The translations under genes were made by a program, and so were the position numbers. A model generated the notes under the pieces. It was not told the DNA's origin. It did not search any database and saw only the letters and a list, made by a program, of their open reading frames with translations. Positions 6,155-10,777 of a stretch of DNA of 10,777 nt are shown here, in pieces. Within the stretch, counting starts at the first letter, position 1. Each line of letters begins with the position of its first letter. Location: positions 1-10,777 of the forward strand of contig JAGQQT010000099.1 in the NCBI GenBank assembly GCA_020426065.1. The letters are read 5' to 3'. This stretch comes from Planctomycetaceae bacterium (lineage in GTDB: Bacteria; Planctomycetota; Planctomycetia; Planctomycetales; Planctomycetaceae).

Positions 6155-6196
6155 ACTCTTTATCGATCTATTCACCGATCTTCGTTGTCATCAACC

Positions 6197-6709
6197 ATGT
6201 CATTCATATTGATACAGCATATCCACACCCTTTGGAATAAGCGTTCACGGGGCGGGAATGGGGCGCGATTACGCAATACGATCCCATATGCGTTCAGCCT
6301 GCCGTCTGACTGCACACGTGAATCAGCCTGGATACTCCATCAGGTCACGTGCTCTGAAATCAACGACTTCGCCCGCACTCATCATTGTATTCAAGCAGCT
6401 GATTTTCAGGATCTTGGCTTCCGTGATCTTGTCATGCAATTGGATAATTATCAATTACAGGTGCGATTCTACCGGAATGGAAACAACGCAGCCCGGTCGT
6501 CGCCTCTGCCTTTTGCGGACTTGCCCTTTCTTCCACTTAATCACTGGCTGCGTCTCCGCTACAACGGAAGATACGTTCAATGGACTTCCGGCAACTGGTG
6601 GTACGAACAATCCTGCTACAACATCGGTTATTTCGAGTCTTTTACAGAAGATGTTTTCCTTAAGACTACACCTGCCAGTCAATTCGTAGAGACAGCTCAA
6701 CTACGCTGA
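6197..6709 (+). CDS. Soluble hypothetical protein, 170 aa, aromatic-rich C-terminal half
   Basis: From ATG 6197 (a TTG at 6185 is an alternative) the protein has a basic N-terminus (NKRSRGGNGARLR), then NTIPYAFSLPSD, a helical region with FQDLGFRDLVMQLDNYQL, and an aromatic C-terminal half with LPLNHWLRLRYNGRY, NWWYEQSCYNIGYFESF and EDVFLKTTPASQF. No signal or membrane helix is present, so it is probably cytosolic. No ribosome binding site is visible, which is common in this window. The RYNGR...W.YE...NIG.FE pattern is familiar to me from uncharacterised planctomycete proteins that occur near small hypothetical genes. No activity can be assigned. A short frame (6690-6788) after it may be a remnant. 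Confidence 0.65.
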   Translation: MSFILIQHIHTLWNKRSRGGNGARLRNTIPYAFSLPSDCTRESAWILHQVTCSEINDFARTHHCIQAADFQDLGFRDLVMQLDNYQLQVRFYRNGNNAARSSPLPFADLPFLPLNHWLRLRYNGRYVQWTSGNWWYEQSCYNIGYFESFTEDVFLKTTPASQFVETAQLR

Positions 6710-6847
6710 CTGGCTGGCAGATGAGCTGGGAAACCGAGCTTTGGTTGTGCTGAAGGGCAAACGATTTGGTTGCGAGATTGTTTCGTAACAGAGAATGGCT
6801 TGTGGCACTTCCTGACCAACCCTGCTCCAGGACTGTGTATTCTTTTA

Positions 6848-6886
6848 TTGACAGTCTGCATTTATCAGTCAACATTAAGTAATGTT
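6848..6886 (+). promoter_or_regulatory. AT-rich promoter-like region with a 16-bp palindrome
   Basis: TTGACA (6848-6853) is followed by an AT-rich stretch in which AACATTAAGTAATGTT (6871-6886) forms 7-bp arms around AG. The palindrome covers where a -10 element would lie (17-base spacing gives AACATT), so it could be an operator overlapping a promoter for the gene at 6958. The -10 match is poor (3 of 6). The rest of 6710-6957 shows nothing else convincing. Confidence 0.25.
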
Positions 6887-6957
6887 TACACAAAAAAAAC
6901 ATTTTCAGTTTCACCTAACCATCGCTCCTGTCGCACGATAAGCCTGCCGACGCACAC

Positions 6958-7323
6958 ATGGCTGATAAAGAGATCATCCAGGAAAAGGTCGCTGCGGAAC
7001 TTTCCCGCATAGTTGATGGGGAAGTACTGTGTTTGATGAAGCCTTTGCTCGTATCGCCTCGATGCGAGATGCGTGTTTGGGACTACGGTGAACCCGAACA
7101 AACATTTCCCTGCTGGATAGTACTGGAACATGCCCCGTCCAATACCTGTGTCGCCTATTGCGAGTACGGATTTGGCCCATCATCTCCATGGGGCTTGTTG
7201 TTCATCACAGGCCAGCACCTTAGTATGGGAATGGATTCCGAATGGTATACTTATCTCGAAGATGCTTTTCGCGAATCAATGGCGTGGGATGGCGACAATC
7301 CTCCAGATTATGAAGTCACGTAG
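6958..7323 (+). CDS. Small soluble protein, 121 aa, GFGP-PWGL / MGMDSEW motifs
   Basis: ATG 6958 begins MADKEIIQEKVAAELSRIVD, an amphipathic helix, followed by strands with WIVLEH and CVAYCEYGFGP, then SPWGLLF (76-82) and the C-terminal segment SMGMDSEWYTYLEDAFRES (89-107) with AWDGDNPPDYEV. No signal or membrane helix, so it should be cytosolic. The PWGL...MGMDS.W...LE.AF.ES combination reminds me of a widespread uncharacterised bacterial family of similar size, sometimes seen beside immunity-type genes, but I cannot name it. No ribosome binding site is visible and the gene has a long AT-rich upstream region. Function unknown. Confidence 0.7.
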   Translation: MADKEIIQEKVAAELSRIVDGEVLCLMKPLLVSPRCEMRVWDYGEPEQTFPCWIVLEHAPSNTCVAYCEYGFGPSSPWGLLFITGQHLSMGMDSEWYTYLEDAFRESMAWDGDNPPDYEVT

Positions 7324-7469
7324 TCAAATGCCGTACCAACTGGCAGACAATGATTGAACGTAAGCAGCAGATCGCGTTTGGTTTGAAGTCAACTGTTATT
7401 GGCCGCCACCATGTTTGCAGCTGAGTTCTCCACCTCAGTCCACGCAGAATCTTCATCGAAACAACTTCA

Positions 7470-7919
7470 ATGCAACACAACATTCGGCTCGTGGCAATCG
7501 GATCTTTTTTGTCGTTCGCAGCCTGCGCATTCTACTGCATGTATGCTGCTGCCATTCATCTTCCCGTGCAGGACGACCTGGTTGATCGATGGCTGGAGAT
7601 CGCCTTTGAACGCAAGCACCTTGCCGGGTTGGATTCGACCGGAGTCCTCATCACGTCAGAAGAATATCAGGACGAATTAGCGGAGTTATCAGCCAGAGAA
7701 CAAATCATTGTCTCTGACCACGAATTCCCTTCCGACAAAAGTAAGCTGCATTCCTTTCTGCTTTCACGGGCCACGGGAAACTGGCATTCCATCGGCTTCT
7801 GGCTGCTGCTGGTCACATCCGGCACTACGTTCGCAGCAGCGTTAGCATGGCTCCACGGACACTCAACCTGCAATTCCAACACTAATCTTGAACTCCAGAC
7901 CATAGCCGATGACGCCTAG
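7470..7919 (+). CDS. Two-TM membrane protein with a ~75-aa loop
   Basis: A protein of 149 residues. TM1 covers about residues 6-29 (LVAIGSFLSFAACAFYCMYA) and TM2 about 108-128 (SIGFWLLLVTSGTTFAAALAW). The loop between them is charged and mostly helical, with VDRWLEIAFERK, TSEEYQDELAELSAREQ and SDHEFPSDK. The tail HGHSTCNSNTNLELQTIADDA is polar. The layout matches that of the 106-aa protein at 423-743. No ribosome binding site is seen. A weak stem (7936-7952, GGCGGA with TCTGCC) follows the stop. No family recognised. Membrane immunity proteins and complex subunits can look like this, but that is only a possibility. The gap after it (7920-8150) holds no other feature I can support. Confidence 0.6.
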   Translation: MQHNIRLVAIGSFLSFAACAFYCMYAAAIHLPVQDDLVDRWLEIAFERKHLAGLDSTGVLITSEEYQDELAELSAREQIIVSDHEFPSDKSKLHSFLLSRATGNWHSIGFWLLLVTSGTTFAAALAWLHGHSTCNSNTNLELQTIADDA

Positions 7920-8150
7920 CCTGATCATGTAACGAGGCGGATGCTTTCTGCCGAGGCTCTGGTCACTGATTTGTGAGTTTCCCGTAAACTACGAACGACT
8001 CTGCCTGATGAAGATTCCAAATATTATTGCCCGGAATCCAACGTGTCAGGATGTTGTGACGTATCACTGAATGTCCTTTCTTTCTGAATGAAACCGACTT
8101 CTCTCTAGATGTGATCATCCCGTTTTCAACTGGTATCGTGATTGATACTG

Positions 8151-8669
8151 ATGGACACACTCCCGTCACAACCTGTGGCTGAAACAGGAACTTCCTGGAA
8201 GGGATTCCTCGTTGTGCTGGCTATTGTCACGGTCGTTCTTATCGGTTCCTGCCTCTTCAGAGTTCGCCTGCGAGACGTCCTGGTCTCAGATTCACCGGAT
8301 GGGGCACACAGGATGATCGTGCGTGAGAGAGCCAGGCATATCGACCGCAACTTCCATGTCGTTCTGGTAGACCTGGTCACTGGTAACGAACGGGTCATCT
8401 TCACTTCAGAAGACCAGAGCCCCACAAACAGTCACGAACGTTTTGTCTGGTCCGGGAATTCCTCGAAAGTAGCGCTTGTTGGCGACCGCTACTACGTCAT
8501 TCCCGAAGCCACGCTCGAGAATGGGGAGATCGTCTTTCTGATGTATGATCTCAAAAGCGAAACGTTAAAGTGCAATTCAGAATATGAACGGGGCTATCAA
8601 CGCATTCCCGCTCAGCTGGCGATTGAAGTGTTTGGTCGGGATTCGTTACTGAAAGGGAACCCGTTCTGA
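8151..8669 (+). CDS. Membrane-anchored protein with a beta-rich, propeller-blade-like extracytoplasmic domain
   Basis: A protein of 172 residues from ATG 8151. A short polar N-terminus is followed by one membrane helix at about 17-37 (WKGFLVVLAIVTVVLIGSCLF). The remaining part should lie outside the cytoplasm. It contains DVLVSDSPDGAHRMIVRE (43-60), FHVVLVDLVTGNERVIF (68-84), ERFVWSGNSSKVALVGD (96-112) and EIVFLMYDLKSETL (126-139). SPDG and the W-S-G-N-S-S-K-V-A type segment resemble blades of TolB/WD40-like beta propellers, though only one or two blades would fit, too few for a full ring. It may pair with another protein or be a shortened relative. No ribosome binding site is seen. The broken lipoprotein gene follows 58 bases later. 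Confidence 0.65.
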   Translation: MDTLPSQPVAETGTSWKGFLVVLAIVTVVLIGSCLFRVRLRDVLVSDSPDGAHRMIVRERARHIDRNFHVVLVDLVTGNERVIFTSEDQSPTNSHERFVWSGNSSKVALVGDRYYVIPEATLENGEIVFLMYDLKSETLKCNSEYERGYQRIPAQLAIEVFGRDSLLKGNPF

Positions 8670-8727
8670 ATATGGCGTTGCTGTGGTTTGATGAGCGGTA
8701 ACGCGAACCCTTTAAGGATGCTGTCAC

Positions 8728-9250
8728 ATGGGGCGCTTTCTGTTGACAACCGGCATCGTGATCATCTCGATCGGATGTGGCAAACACTCGCCTCCGCCAA
8801 TCTCCAAAGATCGCCTGGCCGAAGGCGTCTCTGCTACACTGAGCGAAATATCGGGATACTCTGGTACAATTCCCGAACTCAAAGATGGCAGTTTTCGATA
8901 CTGGTTCTATTCCGACGTCAGCAGTTCCGATGATCCGGAATACCCGGTTATCGGCAAACACGAATTCCATGACGGCAAGTTTACTGCTCGACAACTTCCA
9001 GGCACACCAGCGTCAATGGTATGTCGATGTAGTCAATGATATTCCCGTGCTGTGGCGCTAAGACGCTCTTGAAATCTGGCCGCGGGAGGGGAAGATTTAC
9101 GACTACGGCATTCTCGTCTGGCTCGCCAACGAAGTCCCCAAGGACGAATTTGACAAGCTGGAAAGTCGTTCGGTCAGGGATCTGTACAGCGGCGAGAAGA
9201 AAGCCGAGGTGAAAGAGTGGAAGGATCCATTCGTGCATGGCCCACAATAA
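8728..9250 (+). pseudogene. Broken lipoprotein gene: frameshift near 8980 and in-frame stop at 9059
   Basis: ATG 8728 has AAGGA nine bases upstream and begins with a lipoprotein signal (MGRFLLTTGIVIISIGC, Cys17). The first frame codes to about residue 85 (HEFHDGKF) and then runs into unrelated residues, ending at 9039. In the next frame the protein continues naturally: LLDNFQAHQRQWYVDVVND, IPVLWR, then TAA at 9059-9061, and straight on in that frame with DALEIWPREGKIYDYGILVW, LANEVPKDEFDKLESRSVR and an end at TAA 9248-9250. One extra T (or two lost) in the TTTA at 8980-8983 plus one base change at TAA (for example from GAA or CAA) would restore about 173 residues. The phrase VNDIPVLWR-DALEIW is like uncharacterised planctomycete proteins. 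The function is unknown. An assembly error is the alternative. Confidence 0.7.
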
Positions 9251-9489
9251 ATTCCGAGACCGGATTCATGAGAGAAATCGACATCGTGGGTGGAGTGAAA
9301 TCGCTGGCCTGGCTGTGTGTCAGGTCAACTGCTTCTCTGATATTTAATTGACTCGCTCGTGTCGTCTGCAAACAATTCTAGATCGTAAGACTCGTCATCT
9401 GACTTCGTAAAAACACCACGCTCATGACAGGTAACACCTTGAGTCATAGGTGAAGGATCTGGAGTTGATGTTTCTGGACTGGAGACTTG

Positions 9490-9894
9490 ATGATGGCTTC
9501 GCCAAGCGATCTACCGCAGACACTGGGGACTGCAGAGTCCAGTCAGCAAGCGTTGTCTCCGTCTCGAATCATGTTGTGGGGACTAACAGGTACTCTGTTA
9601 CCGCTTATAATTCCTCTCATTTTGAATTCGCTCTACCAGAGGATCAATCGCGATTTGACTGTCATTGTATTTGGCTGTGGATGCCCGGACATCGCTGGGA
9701 ACTTTGCAGTATTCAATGCCAACCATTTCAATCTGATTATATGGAGCGTAGTTCTTTTCCTTTGCAGCGGCATCGCCGTTTACTGCAGCCGACAAATCCG
9801 TCACCACGCGACTCGTCAGATGATCTGCCTGACGGGCGTCATTCTGGCGGCAATCATCTGCTATCACAATTTCATGATGGGATTCTGGCTTTGA
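9490..9894 (+). CDS. Three-TM membrane protein with GCGC...FNAN loop motif
   Basis: GGAG (9481-9484) lies five bases before ATG 9490; the ATG at 9493 is a near-equal alternative. The 134-residue protein has a polar Ser/Gln-rich N-terminus, TM1 at about 27-49 (MLWGLTGTLLPLIIPLILNS), a loop with VIVFGCGCPDI and FNANHFN (58-81), TM2 at about 81-99 (LIIWSVVLFLCSGIAVYC), a basic short loop (RQIRHHATRQ) and TM3 at about 110-132 (MICLTGVILAAIICYHNFMM). By the positive-inside rule the basic loop should be cytoplasmic and the Cys-containing loop outside. The two Cys and the FNAN motif recall small planctomycete membrane proteins that I know only as uncharacterised. It follows the pseudogene across about 240 bases that hold no other gene I can support. 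Confidence 0.65.
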   Translation: MMASPSDLPQTLGTAESSQQALSPSRIMLWGLTGTLLPLIIPLILNSLYQRINRDLTVIVFGCGCPDIAGNFAVFNANHFNLIIWSVVLFLCSGIAVYCSRQIRHHATRQMICLTGVILAAIICYHNFMMGFWL

Positions 9895-9936
9895 TGCATC
9901 TGGTGCCTACAGGTGATGTTGAGGCTCTCGGCTTCA

Positions 9937-9999
9937 GGGAGGGTGATTGCCAGAGTGTGGGCTTTAAACTTCTCCCTCCCCGGCTGCGCTGACCCTCCC
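9937..9999. repeat. Inverted repeat GGGAGGGT ... ACCCTCCC in the aconitase upstream region
   Basis: GGGAGGGT (9937-9944) and ACCCTCCC (9992-9999) are perfect 8-base complements 47 bases apart. The interval has another CTCCCTCCCC. The rest of 9895-10184 has a run TTTTTTT at about 10084-10090 after GGGGGAC, which with an upstream GTCCCC could act as a terminator for the 9490 gene, but the stem is weak. No convincing aconitase promoter was identified. Confidence 0.3.
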
Positions 10000-10184
10000 G
10001 CTGGGACTGTGATGGGATACAGATCGCAAGTCCCCTCTTCCTGCGGGCCAGTTCCAGTCCCATCCGCTCTCATCTGGGGGACGCTTTTTTTGGCTCTGGG
10101 GATCGGCTAAACTGCGTTTCTGGCAATTTTTACTACAAGGAATCGATCCCCCTTCCGCTCCTGGAGGTGGATCTGGAGACGTCA

Positions 10185-10777
10185 ATGGCTACTGGTGCAC
10201 CGTTTCAAGCTGAAGAAACCCTGAAGGTCAAATCCGGCACCTACCGTTACTTCAACATTCAGAAACTGGCCGATTACGGTCTGGGGGATCCCTCCCGGCT
10301 CCCGTTTTCGATTCGGATTCTGCTCGAATCCTGCTTGAGAAACTGGGACAACTTTGTTGTGCGGGAAGAGGATATCCGGAATCTGGCGGGCTGGTCAGCC
10401 AAGTCGATCCCGCCGATTGAAATCCCGTTTCATCCGGGACGAGTGGTTTTGCAGGACTTCACGGGTGTTCCAGCCGTGGTGGATCTGGCGGCGCTGCGGG
10501 AAGCGATGGTTCGTCTGGGGGGAGATCCCACCAAAATCAACCCACTGGTCCCCTGTGACCTCGTGATTGACCATTCCGTGCAGGTGGATGCATTCGCCAC
10601 GAAAGATGCACTGGAACAGAACGTGGAAATCGAGTTCGAGCGGAACCGGGAGCGTTATCAGTTCCTGCGCTGGGGACAGCAGGCGTTCAACAACTTCCGG
10701 GTGATTCCGCCCGCAACCGGGATTGTGCATCAGGTCAACCTGGAATACCTGGCCAAGGGTGTGTTGAACAAGGATGG
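10185..10777 (+). CDS. acnA: Aconitate hydratase, N-terminal part (continues past window)
   Basis: ATG 10185 follows GGAGA at five bases. The 197 visible residues read as the start of the AcnA/IRP-type aconitase: [12 protein letters not shown] (42-53), [18 protein letters not shown] (87-104), [16 protein letters not shown] (120-135), [18 protein letters not shown] (151-168) and [18 protein letters not shown] (173-190). All are conserved in the family. The enzyme converts citrate to isocitrate through cis-aconitate in the tricarboxylic acid cycle, in the cytoplasm, using a [4Fe-4S] cluster. The cluster cysteines and the swivel domain lie downstream of the window. Family members are about 900 residues, so about a fifth is present. 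The IRP-like wording separates it from AcnB. It stands apart from the small-gene run and looks like its own transcription unit. Confidence 0.95.
   Translation, partial: MATGAPFQAEETLKVKSGTYRYFNIQKLADYGLGDPSRLPFSIRILLESCLRNWDNFVVREEDIRNLAGWSAKSIPPIEIPFHPGRVVLQDFTGVPAVVDLAALREAMVRLGGDPTKINPLVPCDLVIDHSVQVDAFATKDALEQNVEIEFERNRERYQFLRWGQQAFNNFRVIPPATGIVHQVNLEYLAKGVLNKD

Noticed and set aside
9267..9350. 27-codon ORF starting MREIDIVGG
   Set aside because: Very short, no ribosome binding site, no features.
9450..9992. 180-codon + strand frame overlapping the three-TM gene
   Set aside because: The 9490 frame has proper membrane helices and a ribosome binding site; this frame gives a low-complexity, Cys/Ser/Arg-rich product.
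1..10777. CRISPR array, tRNA or rRNA genes
   Set aside because: No regularly spaced direct repeats and no cloverleaf or rRNA-like stretches were seen on reading either strand.

Overview
The window looks like chromosomal DNA of a planctomycete (Planctomycetaceae-like). The reasons are one confident housekeeping gene at the right edge (aconitase, running off the window), several secreted or membrane proteins whose wording I recall from planctomycete genomes (for example the protein at 5324-6055 and the GCGC...FNAN membrane protein at 9490-9894), weak or absent Shine-Dalgarno sites in front of many genes, and dispersed REP-like hairpins between genes. This placement is from memory, not from a search. 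All supported genes lie on the + strand.

Layout. 2-217 is the 3' end of a cysteine-rich gene. 262-292 is a REP-like hairpin. 423-743 is a small two-TM protein. 891-1550 is an unrecognised soluble protein. 1551-1863 is a repeat block: REP-like units in inverted orientation inside a roughly 248-bp inverted-repeat element, with a hairpin on each side. 1914-2396 is a SUKH (SMI1/KNR4) domain protein. 2520-3803 is a secreted, Tat-signal-like, probably all-helical protein, richer in G+C. Two hairpins and a possible promoter follow. 4007-4180, 4173-4277 and 4281-4814 form a tight cluster: two overlapping one-TM microproteins and an ankyrin-repeat protein. 4815-5153 has no sizeable gene and carries a perfect palindrome, a second copy of the 262-292 repeat and a possible promoter. 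5154-5327 (57 aa) overlaps by four bases the secreted protein at 5324-6055. 6197-6709, 6958-7323, 7470-7919 and 8151-8669 are four further small proteins, two of them membrane-anchored. 8728-9250 is a lipoprotein gene broken by a frameshift and a stop codon. 9490-9894 is a three-TM protein. 9895-10184 is the aconitase leader, and aconitase starts at 10185.

How it fits together. Apart from aconitase, the window is a run of short, mostly unrecognised single genes on one strand, separated by REP-like hairpins. The SUKH and ankyrin proteins are families known as immunity proteins in polyimmunity loci of polymorphic toxin systems. The mix of soluble and small membrane proteins, with a decayed member, would fit an immunity or accessory array without its toxins. 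That is inference: no toxin, secretion gene, integrase or transposase is visible. No tRNA, rRNA or CRISPR array was seen.
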